A stretch of DNA of 64,000 nt from Bacteroidota bacterium (GTDB lineage Bacteria; Bacteroidota; Ignavibacteria; UBA10030; BY39): the NCBI GenBank assembly GCA_030682385.1, contig JAUXOG010000043.1:1-64000 (forward strand). The letters run 5' to 3'. Below the pieces are notes generated by a model. It had not been told where the DNA came from, did not search any database, and saw nothing but the letters and a program-made list of their open reading frames with translations. Shown here in pieces: positions 50,635-60,402 of the stretch (its first letter is position 1; each line of letters opens with the position of its first letter). The position numbers and the translations under genes were made by a program.

Positions 50635-50670
50635 ACCTCCGGAATCTCAAAATTTCGGAGGTGTTTATTT
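50635..50670 (+). terminator. Rho-independent terminator
   Basis: ACCTCCG...CGGAGGT followed by GTTTATTTTT just after the 755-aa CDS. Confidence 0.75.
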
Positions 50671-50742
50671 TTCTTGACTTAATCGTAACATAAATTTATA
50701 TTCATACTATCGAATGTGTGAAATTAAAAAAAGGAACCTGTT

Positions 50743-51189
50743 ATGAATGCCAAAAAAATATTGGAATTAAAGGACCATAAAATCTATCAAATCAGGGAGG
50801 AGGCAGTTGTTTTTGAAGCGATAGAAGAATTGACTAAAAATAAAGTCGGGTTGCTGATTGTTAAGAATTCGAGCGGCGATATTTCGGGTGTCCTCTCAGA
50901 GCGCGACATCATACGAAAATGTGTTTCTCAAAAAAAGGATCCGCAGCAACTTAGAGTTAGTGAAATAATGACTCCGCGCGAAAAAATAGTTGTCGCAGGA
51001 GAAGAAGATGATATTCAAAGTTTGATGAATACAATGAATGAAAAAAGGATCAGGCACCTCCCGGTATTCAGAGGCAAAGAAATGACGGGAGTTGTATCAA
51101 TCGGTGACATCATAAAAAATATGCTCGAGATAAAGGATTACGAAATTAAAACATTGATAGAGTATATTTCAGGAAAATATCCGAGATAA
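50743..51189 (+). CDS. Tandem CBS-domain protein
   Basis: VGLLIVKNSSGDISGVLSERDIIRKC; RIRHLPVFRGKEMTGVVSIGDIIKNML. Confidence 0.93.
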   Translation: MNAKKILELKDHKIYQIREEAVVFEAIEELTKNKVGLLIVKNSSGDISGVLSERDIIRKCVSQKKDPQQLRVSEIMTPREKIVVAGEEDDIQSLMNTMNEKRIRHLPVFRGKEMTGVVSIGDIIKNMLEIKDYEIKTLIEYISGKYPR

Positions 51190-51195
51190 AAATTA

Positions 51196-51813
51196 TTGGG
51201 TAAGAGTAAAAGAGTTTTCTCTTCAATCGTAGGCATCGACTTAGCCGGAAGTCCTAAGCGGAACACGGGTATTTGTTTACTGAAAGGGAAAACCGTAGAT
51301 AAGTATGCTACTGTGTATTCAGATTCAGAAATAATTTCTTTTGTGGAAGAAGCTAAGCCAATGCTTGTAGCAATAGATGCACCCTTAAATCTACCACCAG
51401 GACGAAAAAATATTGACGACAGGAACGGCGAGCATTTCCGTCCGTGCGATAGGGAGTTGTTGAAACGCGGTATCAGGTTCTTTCCGATTACACTTGGTCC
51501 AATGCGTTCTCTGACTGTCCGTGGGATTAAACTGAAAAAAATTTTGAAACGTAAAGGTTATGAGGTAATAGAAATTTACCCCGGTGCCGCTCAGGATGTT
51601 TGGGGTATTCCAAGAAAACAAAAAGGACTTTCAAAACTCAGAAAAGGTTTAGAAAAGCTTGGCTTGAAAGGGTTAAACAACAAGATGAACGGCGATGAAC
51701 TTGACGCTATTACAGGGGCATTGACCGGCAAATTGTTTCTGCAGGGAAAAGCTGAAGTTTTAGGAAATTGCAAAGGAGGGGCAATAATAGACCCCAAAAA
51801 CATAAAGTTATAA
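51196..51813 (+). CDS. DUF429 family protein (predicted RNase H-fold nuclease)
   Basis: VGIDLAGSPKRNTGICLL, AIDAPLNLPPG, CDRELLKRGIRFFP, DELDAITGALTG; TTG start. Confidence 0.8.
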   Translation: MGKSKRVFSSIVGIDLAGSPKRNTGICLLKGKTVDKYATVYSDSEIISFVEEAKPMLVAIDAPLNLPPGRKNIDDRNGEHFRPCDRELLKRGIRFFPITLGPMRSLTVRGIKLKKILKRKGYEVIEIYPGAAQDVWGIPRKQKGLSKLRKGLEKLGLKGLNNKMNGDELDAITGALTGKLFLQGKAEVLGNCKGGAIIDPKNIKL

Positions 51814-51957
51814 GTAGCCCGAATTGTTGATTTCTTCAAAACAACTTTTTATATTCACACTGTATCAATTCGGGAATAAATGGTAGTATTTATATATAGA
51901 TAGAAGTTCAGTATAAATAATAGTTAGCTAGCATTATTCAATATTAATATCGTTTCT

Positions 51958-52968
51958 ATGGGAATTGGATTAAAATATCAAGGTTCTTTTCAAACTATAG
52001 GAATTAAATATCCAAGCGAAAATCCCTTGTCTGAGCTTTGGTCTCGAATTGATCAACTCGGTTCTTCAGCTTTTTTGCATAATTCTATACGTAAGTTAAC
52101 ATCAGATGAAGAATTTGAGAAACTCATTGAATATTCGTCTTTAAGGATCCGTCAAGGAGTCCAGTTTCGTGAAGCTTCAAGTGGATCAAGGCAATTAACT
52201 TCACCTCTCACCTTGTATTATTCATACTTAAATTTGACTCGCGCTATTCTTGCCTTAAAGACTAGTTGCATTCCTTCCAAAGGACATGGGCTGAAATTAG
52301 TGGAATCAAATAGTCTCCTACAATGTGCTGCAAAAACGGGAGAAGGTACTTTTCAAGAATATCTCAAGACTTTGGGTGTTGATCTCCAAAATAATACAAC
52401 CTTCAGTTTGCAATATGTGCTTTCCCACATTGTTGAATTCACAAATGACAAGGCAATAGACCGAATGCTTGTGATACCTCCTTGTGCAATTTCTATTTAT
52501 GTGGATGCTGAAATAGATGGTCCGGTTCTTTTGCGCTTTCCACCAGCCCTGAAAGAATTTAGAAATGATTGGTCGATAGAATTTCCACATCTAAAAGGAA
52601 TATGCTCTTTAGCTTCCGAAGGAAATGTTTTATTGGTTAATCAAGAGTTTACGAATGATAATTCATATTATGAAATATCGAAATTCTGCTCTGATCATTT
52701 ATTGCCAAGTCTTACAATTCAAGAAATACCAACTTGGTATTTATTAAGAAATATAGATGATAAAAAAGTATTGCCACGCACTGCTTATTATTTTATCGCA
52801 AGTTTTATTCTTGGTAGTCTCGTGCGATATCAGCCAGAATCACTTCAGGATGCAATGGATGTTAATTCTGAAATTAATTGGCTTATTAGACGTTTTATTT
52901 CTTATAGCGAAAGATTCTATCCTCAACTGATGTTATGCTGGCTCTATGGTAAACAAATATATTTTTAA
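51958..52968 (+). CDS. YaaC-like protein
   Basis: 336 aa; ELWSRIDQLGSSAF..., SPLTLYYSYLNLTRAILAL, HGLKL resembles the YaaC family; lone gene, AT-rich. Confidence 0.5.
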   Translation: MGIGLKYQGSFQTIGIKYPSENPLSELWSRIDQLGSSAFLHNSIRKLTSDEEFEKLIEYSSLRIRQGVQFREASSGSRQLTSPLTLYYSYLNLTRAILALKTSCIPSKGHGLKLVESNSLLQCAAKTGEGTFQEYLKTLGVDLQNNTTFSLQYVLSHIVEFTNDKAIDRMLVIPPCAISIYVDAEIDGPVLLRFPPALKEFRNDWSIEFPHLKGICSLASEGNVLLVNQEFTNDNSYYEISKFCSDHLLPSLTIQEIPTWYLLRNIDDKKVLPRTAYYFIASFILGSLVRYQPESLQDAMDVNSEINWLIRRFISYSERFYPQLMLCWLYGKQIYF

Positions 52969-53116
52969 GTGCTGGCTAACCAGACGCTAGCTGACAGCAG
53001 CGAAACAGGTTTGTAAAAAGTCTGTTTGTAAATTAAAAAGGACAATAACGACTAAAGCGACTTTTAACTGTCCTTACTGTCGTTTAAGTCCTACAGAATA
53101 TCATAGGTACGGCAAT

Positions 53117-53695
53117 ATGGGTGAGAAGCAATACAATAAAGATGGATTTATTCCGCAGCATGGCGGCTACCAAAAATTGCTTTCATACAAGAAAGCCGAA
53201 ATAATCTATGACGGCACTGTATATTTTTGCAAAAGGTTTTTTGAAAAAAGAGACCGCACTATAGGCCAAATGGTGCAGGCGGCTCGTAGTGGTAAACAAA
53301 ATATCGCAGAAGCAAGTATGGGATCAGGCACTTCCAAAGAAGCCGAAATTAAACTAACAAATGTAGCACGAGCAAGTCTTGAAGAATTGTTAATCGACTA
53401 TAGAGATTTTCTTCGAACGAGAGGTTTAAAAGAATGGGAAAAAGCCCACCCTTATGTTGCCCGATTACGCGAACTTAATAAAGACCCAAACGGAAACTAC
53501 GAAACATTCCGTAAGGGCATCGAAAACAAAGACCCCGAAATTTGCGCTAATGTAATTATGGGTTTGATAAAAGTAGCTTCTTTTTTGTTAGCCCGACAAA
53601 TAAAGCACTTAGAGGAAGAATTTCTCAAAGAAGGAGATTTACGAGAGAGAATGACTCGCGCGAGACTTAAAGAAATTAAAAAAGGACAGAAATGA
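53117..53695 (+). CDS. Four-helix bundle suffix-domain protein (S23/Avd-like)
   Basis: AEIIYDGTVYFCKRFFEKRDRTIGQMVQAARSGKQNIAEASMGSGTSKEAEIKLTNVARASLEELLIDYRDFL. Confidence 0.85.
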   Translation: MGEKQYNKDGFIPQHGGYQKLLSYKKAEIIYDGTVYFCKRFFEKRDRTIGQMVQAARSGKQNIAEASMGSGTSKEAEIKLTNVARASLEELLIDYRDFLRTRGLKEWEKAHPYVARLRELNKDPNGNYETFRKGIENKDPEICANVIMGLIKVASFLLARQIKHLEEEFLKEGDLRERMTRARLKEIKKGQK

Positions 53696-53830
53696 TTTAA
53701 ACGATTTTTTAAAAGTCATTGCCCTCCTTATAGTCATTTAAAACCAGATAATTATCACAAGGGCAAGAATGCAGGAAATAGAAAAAGTGAATATCATCGA
53801 AGGCAAAAAGTAATGCGGCTAAAGCATTTA

Positions 53831-55192
53831 TTATTCTTTCCTCTCCATCCCGTACTTTTTCATTTTAGTATAAAGATTACTTCTCTCGATATCCATCGCT
53901 TCGGCGGTTTTGCTTATATTCCAATTGTGAATTTCGAGCATTCGCTTTATAAAAGCAGCTTCCGATCTGTCCTTAAATTCTTGATATGTTTTGCTCGTTG
54001 CAATTATGTCGTCTGTGGCAGTTCCTTTTGTTAATCCCGTCGGCTCAAGCATTTCAACTTCGACCGTGTTGCCTGGAGTAAGAATGATAAGTCGCTCAAC
54101 AATATTTCTTAGTTCGCGAATGTTACCACTGTATTCAAGCCCTTTCAAGTAATTCAATGCCCGCTCGGAAAATTTTTTTGGCGTGATTCCGTACCGGGTA
54201 CATATATCATCTACAAATGATTTTGTTAAAACCGGAATATCATCTCTTCGCTCGCGTAAAGGAGGAACATGTATCGGAATAACATTCAGACGGTGGTATA
54301 AGTCTTCTCTGAAATTGCCTTTCTTAATTTCCTCAATCAAATTTTTATTTGTTGCTACAATTACTCGAACGTCAACAGAAATTAATCTATTGCCGCCGAC
54401 TCTCTCAATCTTTCCTTCTTCGAGTACGCGTAAAACTTTTGCTTGGGCAGCTAAACTCATGTCGCCGATTTCATCGAGGAAAATTGTGCCGCCGTCGGCT
54501 TGCTCGAATTTACCAATCCGCTGAGCAGTTGCACCGGTGAAAGAACCCTTTTCGTGTCCGAACAATTCCGATTCAATCAAATCGTGAGGAATAGCCGCAC
54601 AGTTTACTTCGACCATTGTTTTTGCGGAACGCTTGCTAAAACGATGGATTGCTTTGGCTACTAATTCTTTGCCGGTTCCGTTTTCGCCGGTTATCAGGAC
54701 TCGTGTGTCGGTCGGAGCTATTCGCTCAATCAGCGATAATATCTCTTTAAGCTTCTGGCTCTCTCCCAGAATATTATCTTTACCTTCAAGTTTCTGACGG
54801 ATAGTTTCTATTTCGGCGGTTAATATTTTATGATCAAGAGCGTTACGAAGTGTAACAAGCAATTTATCTCTATCGAGTGGTTTGGTTAAAAAATCGAAGG
54901 CGCCTAACTTTGTTGCTTCGACCGCAGTTTCGATTGTGCCGTGACCGGATATCATTATTATGGGCAAATCGGTATGCCGGCTTTTTATAGTTTGTAATAC
55001 TTCGATGCCATCCATCCCCGGCATTTTTACATCGAGAAGAACTGCATCAATGCGATTTTCAGGATTATCTAATATTGCAAATCCTTTCGGCCCATCTTCA
55101 GCGAGTTCTACTTCATACTTTTCGTAATTTAGTATCATTTTAACTGCGTCGCGGATACTCTTCTCATCGTCAATTATTAAGATTGTTTTCAT
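53831..55192 (-). CDS. Sigma54-dependent response regulator, NtrC family
   Basis: REC + AAA+ (GENGTGKELVAKAIH, GHEKGSFTGATAQRIG) + Fis HTH. Confidence 0.95.
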   Translation of the reverse strand: MKTILIIDDEKSIRDAVKMILNYEKYEVELAEDGPKGFAILDNPENRIDAVLLDVKMPGMDGIEVLQTIKSRHTDLPIIMISGHGTIETAVEATKLGAFDFLTKPLDRDKLLVTLRNALDHKILTAEIETIRQKLEGKDNILGESQKLKEILSLIERIAPTDTRVLITGENGTGKELVAKAIHRFSKRSAKTMVEVNCAAIPHDLIESELFGHEKGSFTGATAQRIGKFEQADGGTIFLDEIGDMSLAAQAKVLRVLEEGKIERVGGNRLISVDVRVIVATNKNLIEEIKKGNFREDLYHRLNVIPIHVPPLRERRDDIPVLTKSFVDDICTRYGITPKKFSERALNYLKGLEYSGNIRELRNIVERLIILTPGNTVEVEMLEPTGLTKGTATDDIIATSKTYQEFKDRSEAAFIKRMLEIHNWNISKTAEAMDIERSNLYTKMKKYGMERKE

Positions 55193-55259
55193 AATTAATT
55201 AGTCGTTCGTTAATCTTTTTTTGTAAATTATCATTTGAACTTATGCTATTTACTACCTA

Positions 55260-55958
55260 CTACTTACCGTTTAAAACATCCGATGGTTTTGCATTCTTGT
55301 TTTTCATCAGCAACAAGCCAAACTTTTGTCCATCTTTATTTGCTTTCATATCGCGTTCATCGTAATTACCATCCTTAATATATCTATCTTCAATCTTTTC
55401 TACAAACAAGGAATACCTTTCAGCTAATCCCTCCGATTCAAAAGCATAAATTAAAAACGCCGAACCGAATATGTGCTGTAATTTATCTTTGTCGCCATAC
55501 GGGTACGAGGGAGAGTTGTTGTAAAAATGTGTAGGAAGATTAGACGTTCGCTTTCGAAAATCTTCTTTTGTTTCATTTGTTAAAGGAATATAAAGATTGA
55601 TCAGCGGGATTTTTATACCGAGTGTATAATGGTCGAGTGTAGCGATTGTACAAATTAGAAGAGATATTCCGGTATTGCCGCGTGTAAGTTCTTTAGCTTT
55701 TTGATAAACCGAATCAACGGCCGCCAAATCACCATTCTGTTTCTTGAAGTTTAAGAATTCATCATTCCGAATAAATGATTTTAATTCACTGATATTCTGT
55801 AAAAGAAAAGGAGGGAAAAGTGTTACCATCGCCTCGAACGCGGAATAATCAGAACTACTTGAATCCTGCATTTGAGTTGAAGCAAAATTTATTTGTGGAT
55901 AACTCAACGCGACTAAAAAAAAGAGAATATAACTCCTGTTAAGCAAATACCGTCTCAT
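55260..55958 (-). CDS. Secreted hypothetical protein
   Basis: 232 aa with signal peptide; DKLQHIFGSAFLIYAF segment; family uncertain. Confidence 0.5.
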   Translation of the reverse strand: MRRYLLNRSYILFFLVALSYPQINFASTQMQDSSSSDYSAFEAMVTLFPPFLLQNISELKSFIRNDEFLNFKKQNGDLAAVDSVYQKAKELTRGNTGISLLICTIATLDHYTLGIKIPLINLYIPLTNETKEDFRKRTSNLPTHFYNNSPSYPYGDKDKLQHIFGSAFLIYAFESEGLAERYSLFVEKIEDRYIKDGNYDERDMKANKDGQKFGLLLMKNKNAKPSDVLNGK

Positions 55959-56159
55959 AAAAACTCAATTCCTAAATCTCGACGAGTCGGGTCGTCGACC
56001 GAATACCTGCCCGCCGCTTCGCTTTGGCAGGCGGGTCGAAACTCGAAACAATTCATAAACACGAATTTCAAAAAATACATTCTCCAATTCTCCATTATGC
56101 CATTAATCCATTTGTTCATTGAGTCAATGAATAAATCTTCCAATGATCCAATCTTCCGT

Positions 56160-57806
56160 TTATGTCTGAATTACTCCCGGATTGAAGCGTGGAATATTCG
56201 GATTATTAGCTGCAATCCCAAGCGTGTAAGAAATAATTTTACGAGTATCGATAGGATCGATGATATCATCGACCCATAATCGGGCTGCGGCATAGAGCGG
56301 GTCGAGTTGGCGATTATAGCGTTCCTGGATTTCGGAAAGCATCTTCTGCTTTTCCTCCTCGGAAATTTTATCTTTGTTACCACCTAAACGGATTGTCAGG
56401 AGTGTCTCGCTTGATTGTTTTCCTCCCATTACAGCGATTTGAGCAGTGGGCCAAGCAAAAATAAAACGAGGGTCGTAAGCTTTACCGCACATCGCATAAT
56501 TTCCGGCGCCGTAGCTATTCCCGGTTATAAAAGTAATTTTCGGCACTACACTGTTAGCAACTGCATTTACCATTTTAGCACCATCTTTAATAATGCCGCC
56601 TTGTTCTGAACGGGTCCCGACCATAAATCCCGTAACATCCTGAAAGAAAATAAGCGGAATATTTTTTTGATTGCAATTCATTATGAACCGTGTGCCTTTA
56701 TCGGCGCTGTCGCTGTAAATTACACCACCAAATTGCATCTCGCCTTTTTTGGTTTTTACAAGTGCACGTTGATTTGCCACGATTCCGACCGCCCAACCAT
56801 CTACGCGAGCGTAACCTGTGATTATCGTTTTGCCGATGCCGGCTTTGTATTCATCGAACGAATCATCATCCACGATACGCGATAAAATCTGGTAAGTGTC
56901 GTATGGTTTTGTCCGGTCTTCAGGAAAAATACCATAAATTTCTGACGGGTCGAGATTCGGCAGCTTCGATGCGATCCTATCAAATCCGGCTTTGGGTGTC
57001 TGTCCAAGTTTACTAATGATATTGCGGATTGTTTCCAAGCAAACTTCATCGTTCGGCATTTTATAATCAGTAACGCCGCTTATTTCGCAGTGCATAGATG
57101 CGCCGCCTAATTCTTCGATGTCGGCATCTTCGCCGATGGCTGCTTTGACGAGAGCTGGTCCTGCTAAGAATACGCTTCCGGTTTTTTCTACAATCATGGC
57201 TTCGTCGCTCATTATCGGAAGATAAGCACCGCCTGCAACGCAAGGTCCCATGATTGCTGAGATTTGGACAATTCCCATCGACGACATAACGGCATTATTG
57301 CGGAATATTCTTCCGAAGTGTTCTTTATCCGGAAAAATTTCATCCTGCAGAGGGAGAAAAACACCAGCCGAGTCAACGAGGTAAACTATAGGTAAGCGGT
57401 TTTCTATTGATATTTCCTGCGCGCGAAGATTCTTTTTGCATGTAATCGGAAACCAGGCGCCGGCTTTCACTGTCGCATCGTTAGCAACGATTACAACATC
57501 TCTGCCGTGAATTTTTCCGATACCGAAAATTGTTCCTGATGCGGGTGCGCCGCCATATTCGTTATACATATCGTAAGCGGCAAATAATCCTATTTCTAAA
57601 AAGTAACTGCCGGGGTCGATTAGTTTTTCGATTCTTTCGCGGGCTGTAAGTTTATTCCGTTTGTGGTGTTTTTCAATATTTTCTTTCCCACCGCCGAGTT
57701 TGATGATATCGGCTTTCGCTTTTATCTTCCTGACTAAATTTTTGTTAAAGTCATCGTTGCGGTTGAAGCCGTTGTCGTGTGTTATTTCAGTGCCTAATTT
57801 TGCCAT
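56160..57806 (-). CDS. Acyl-CoA (propionyl-/methylcrotonyl-CoA-type) carboxylase carboxyltransferase subunit
   Basis: 548 aa; RIEKLIDPGSYFLEIGLFA, GAPASGTIFGIG, FLAGPALVKAAIGE, FFQDVTGFMVG, GAGNYAMCGKAYDPRF. Confidence 0.93.
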   Translation of the reverse strand: MAKLGTEITHDNGFNRNDDFNKNLVRKIKAKADIIKLGGGKENIEKHHKRNKLTARERIEKLIDPGSYFLEIGLFAAYDMYNEYGGAPASGTIFGIGKIHGRDVVIVANDATVKAGAWFPITCKKNLRAQEISIENRLPIVYLVDSAGVFLPLQDEIFPDKEHFGRIFRNNAVMSSMGIVQISAIMGPCVAGGAYLPIMSDEAMIVEKTGSVFLAGPALVKAAIGEDADIEELGGASMHCEISGVTDYKMPNDEVCLETIRNIISKLGQTPKAGFDRIASKLPNLDPSEIYGIFPEDRTKPYDTYQILSRIVDDDSFDEYKAGIGKTIITGYARVDGWAVGIVANQRALVKTKKGEMQFGGVIYSDSADKGTRFIMNCNQKNIPLIFFQDVTGFMVGTRSEQGGIIKDGAKMVNAVANSVVPKITFITGNSYGAGNYAMCGKAYDPRFIFAWPTAQIAVMGGKQSSETLLTIRLGGNKDKISEEEKQKMLSEIQERYNRQLDPLYAAARLWVDDIIDPIDTRKIISYTLGIAANNPNIPRFNPGVIQT

Positions 57807-57824
57807 AAGATATTTGCTTTTTTT

Positions 57825-58430
57825 TTATTTTAAAAGTTTCATTGATTTTGATTTTAACAAAGAAGTCATTTGGATAATTGCGATGCCATTCAATTTAGAT
57901 AATCTTTCTGATTGAGTTAAAGCTTGGCGAATAAAAATCGAATTAAGACTTTCAATAGCAAGTGTACGTTGTAGATTCCAACTTAATGATTGAGTTTTAG
58001 CTTCTTCGAGCTTTAGCCGTTGGAATTCTTTTAATAGATAAAGCTTAAACTCTGCACTTACCCAAGCTGCAAATTCAAAAGCGATATCTTGATGAGCGAA
58101 AGTACCACCGGTATTGCCGGCTCTGGAAATAATACCGATGGCATTTGTTGCCTCAATCCATTTTGAAGGCGAAAGTACAAACGAATTACTACCGGCTTCG
58201 TACATAAAGGAGTCGAATTCGACCCCTTTGAAATTTGGATTATGAAGCTTTTCCCATAATCCTAAAAACTCAATAGTCGTTCTTGACCTCATCCAGTTTT
58301 TTACCACATCTTTCGGTTCATTTTTATTTTTATAACGAGCAATATCTGTTAGCGAAATGTAGTCTTCGCTTTTCTGACTAGTGAGCGATATTTCAGTTCC
58401 TTTTACATTTAATTTAGTATTCTTTTTCAT
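57825..58430 (-). CDS. KilA-N domain protein
   Basis: YISLTDIARYKNKNEPKDVVKNWMRSRTTIEFLGLWEKLHNPNFKGVEFD...LSPSKWIEATNAIGIISRAGNTGGTFAHQDIAFEFAAWVSAEFKLYLLKEFQRL. Confidence 0.85.
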   Translation of the reverse strand: MKKNTKLNVKGTEISLTSQKSEDYISLTDIARYKNKNEPKDVVKNWMRSRTTIEFLGLWEKLHNPNFKGVEFDSFMYEAGSNSFVLSPSKWIEATNAIGIISRAGNTGGTFAHQDIAFEFAAWVSAEFKLYLLKEFQRLKLEEAKTQSLSWNLQRTLAIESLNSIFIRQALTQSERLSKLNGIAIIQMTSLLKSKSMKLLK

Positions 58431-58440
58431 AATGATATCT

Positions 58441-58524
58441 AACTAAATTATTGTTAAGTCCTCGGTGCGGTTGAAGCCGTTGTCGTGTGTTATTTCAGAT
58501 CCAAGTTTTGCCATAGGAATATTT
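58441..58524 (-). pseudogene. Orphan diverged duplicate of carboxyltransferase 5' end
   Basis: Reverse strand MAKLGSEITHDNGFNRTEDLTII* vs functional MAKLGTEITHDNGFNRNDDFNKNLVR; 1-nt deletion causes the frameshift. Confidence 0.85.
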
Positions 58525-58550
58525 TAGATTGATGATTTGGGATTTATGAA

Positions 58551-58820
58551 TTATGAATTAATTAATAATTCTTTACCTTTAAGTGTGGTTATATATTTTT
58601 GATTTCTACTCCTGGGTTTTTCAGGATTTAATAGAGCAAGTAATTTTATTTTTAACAATGGGTTAATATATTTGTTTCTGAATTTAGTTCGATTTTTCCA
58701 CTTAAGTTGAACCATTAGCTCGAGTAATGATTTTGGTTTATTACAAAAAGCTAATATTATCGTTGCCTCTTTCACATTAAATTGTGGTTTAAATGTTTGT
58801 CGGTCCCAACTTAGTCCCAT
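58551..58820 (-). CDS. Small winged-helix-like protein
   Basis: 89 aa; KEATIILAFCNKPKSLLELMVQLKWKNRTKFRNKYINPLL wHTH-like. Confidence 0.5.
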   Translation of the reverse strand: MGLSWDRQTFKPQFNVKEATIILAFCNKPKSLLELMVQLKWKNRTKFRNKYINPLLKIKLLALLNPEKPRSRNQKYITTLKGKELLINS

Positions 58821-58923
58821 CTTAGTCCCAACTTGGTCCCATTTCTGTGAAATATGCAGAATGAATTATAGAAAATCAAACAATTCGATATTCAATCTTG
58901 AACGAACAATGAATAATGAATGC

Positions 58924-59250
58924 TTAAATTATTTCAATAGCTCTTTCGCTCTTTAATACAGATGAAAGCATAGCAACACCTTGCTCTGTAAACGCATAAG
59001 GAGGGTACCGTAATCCCTTTTGATCCGATTTGGACATCACAGTTTGTGATCTCCAAATTTTAAATTCTTTTTTTGAAAGCTGAAACATAAAATCTTCAGG
59101 GAATCTTCTGATATTCCTTCTTACGGCTTGTTTTAGTGCACGCGTTTCTACGTTGTAAAGAACAGCCAAATCTCTATCGAGAATTACTTTCTTATTACCA
59201 GAATTTTATTTAATACGCTTTCTGAAGGTACTAATGCTTTGTGTGTCATA
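58924..59250 (-). pseudogene. Frameshifted, C-terminally truncated ORF6N-domain gene (copy 1)
   Basis: [30 protein letters not shown]...[25 protein letters not shown]; 5' part (ATGACACACAAAGCATTAGTACC...) in another frame after a ~7-nt deletion relative to copy 2. Confidence 0.8.
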
Positions 59251-59278
59251 GATAAAGTTTTGTTTCTAGAATAACGAT

Positions 59279-59671
59279 TTAAGTTTTATCTATCTGTTGT
59301 AATTTTTTTATTTCACTTTCAATTTTTTCAAATGCGCTATTCGGATTACCAAGCAATTCTTCATTTGTAATTCTTATAAACTTAATCCCAAATTCTTCAA
59401 TATATTCTTGACGATCTTTGTCGTAATCTTTTTGTCCCGGTAAATCGTGAACTTCACCATCAATCTCAACAGCTAGTTTAATTTCGGGGGCATAGAAGTC
59501 AATTACAAATTTATCTACGGAATACTGCCTTCTGAATTTAACGCCGAGTAATTGTCTATTGCGCAGATGAATCCAAATAATATTTTCACAAAAAGTTTGG
59601 TTTTTACGGAGTTGGCGACGTTTTCCTTTTTCTTCTTGATTGTTAAAATGTTTTGTCATGGTCCCATTCAT
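59279..59671 (-). CDS. DUF559 (Vsr-like endonuclease fold) protein
   Basis: RKNQTFCENIIWIHLRNRQLLGVKFRRQYSVDKFVIDFYAPEIKLAVEIDGEVHD. Confidence 0.85.
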   Translation of the reverse strand: MNGTMTKHFNNQEEKGKRRQLRKNQTFCENIIWIHLRNRQLLGVKFRRQYSVDKFVIDFYAPEIKLAVEIDGEVHDLPGQKDYDKDRQEYIEEFGIKFIRITNEELLGNPNSAFEKIESEIKKLQQIDKT

Positions 59672-59674
59672 TCG

Positions 59675-59724
59675 ACCTCACTCCTACCCCTCTCCTTTGA
59701 AAGGAGAGGGACTTAGGGTGAGGT
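59675..59724. repeat. Palindromic intergenic repeat
   Basis: CCTCACtcctaccCCTCTCCTTTgAAAGGAGAGGgacttaggGTGAGG. Confidence 0.75.
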
Positions 59725-59843
59725 TGCCTCATTGTCGGTGATTTATGAATTATGATTTTGTGAAATATGTAAAATGAATTATAGAAAACCAAACACTTCG
59801 AAATTCAATATTCAATCTTGGAAAAACAATGAATAATGAATGT

Positions 59844-60173
59844 TTAAATTACTTCAATAGCTCGTTCACTCTTTGGAACGGAAGAGAGAATTGCAACGCC
59901 TTGTTCTGTAAATGCTATTGGGTTCGCACCACCAAAAAAACTTTTTGATAGTATCACATTTTGTGATACCATTTTATTAATCTCCTTCCCAGATAAAATG
60001 AACATGAAGTCGGTAGGAAATCTTCTATTATTTCTACGAACAGCTTGCTTTAAGGCGCGGGTTTCTACGTTGTAAAGAACAGCCAAATCTCTATCGAGAA
60101 TTACTTTCTGATTTCTTATTATAAGAATTTTATTTATTACGCTTTCTGAAGGTATAATCGATTTTTCTGCCAT
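59844..60173 (-). CDS. Truncated ORF6N-domain protein (copy 2)
   Basis: [46 protein letters not shown]...[23 protein letters not shown]. Confidence 0.7.
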   Translation of the reverse strand: MAEKSIIPSESVINKILIIRNQKVILDRDLAVLYNVETRALKQAVRRNNRRFPTDFMFILSGKEINKMVSQNVILSKSFFGGANPIAFTEQGVAILSSVPKSERAIEVI

Positions 60174-60402
60174 TAGTTTTGCTTTTTGCTAATATGTTTC
60201 TTAAAAGGACATTAAGGACAGCAACGACTTTGTATTGGCAGAAGGCAATAGAAATAATTAGCCAGCCACCATTGCTAAACTGTACTAAAGTAAATTGAAA
60301 ACTAAATTTTAACTATCTGCTACAATATATAATTTTTGTTGGAAATATGAAAGACGGTAAGAACCCTTCCTAATTACTTTACTGGCGATCTACTAACTCA
60401 TG

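Noticed and set aside
52970-53097. attC-like sequence GGCTAACCAGACGCTAGCTGACAGC after the YaaC-like gene
   Set aside because: No convincing R' box (GTTRRRY) downstream; GGCTAAC alone is insufficient.
56097-56140. ATTCATTGA/TCAATGAAT words downstream of the carboxylase
   Set aside because: Short AT-rich words with limited stem; no array or consistent spacing.
60181-60300. Possible additional attC (AATTAGCCAGCC)
   Set aside because: No paired R''/R' boxes or L arms could be matched.
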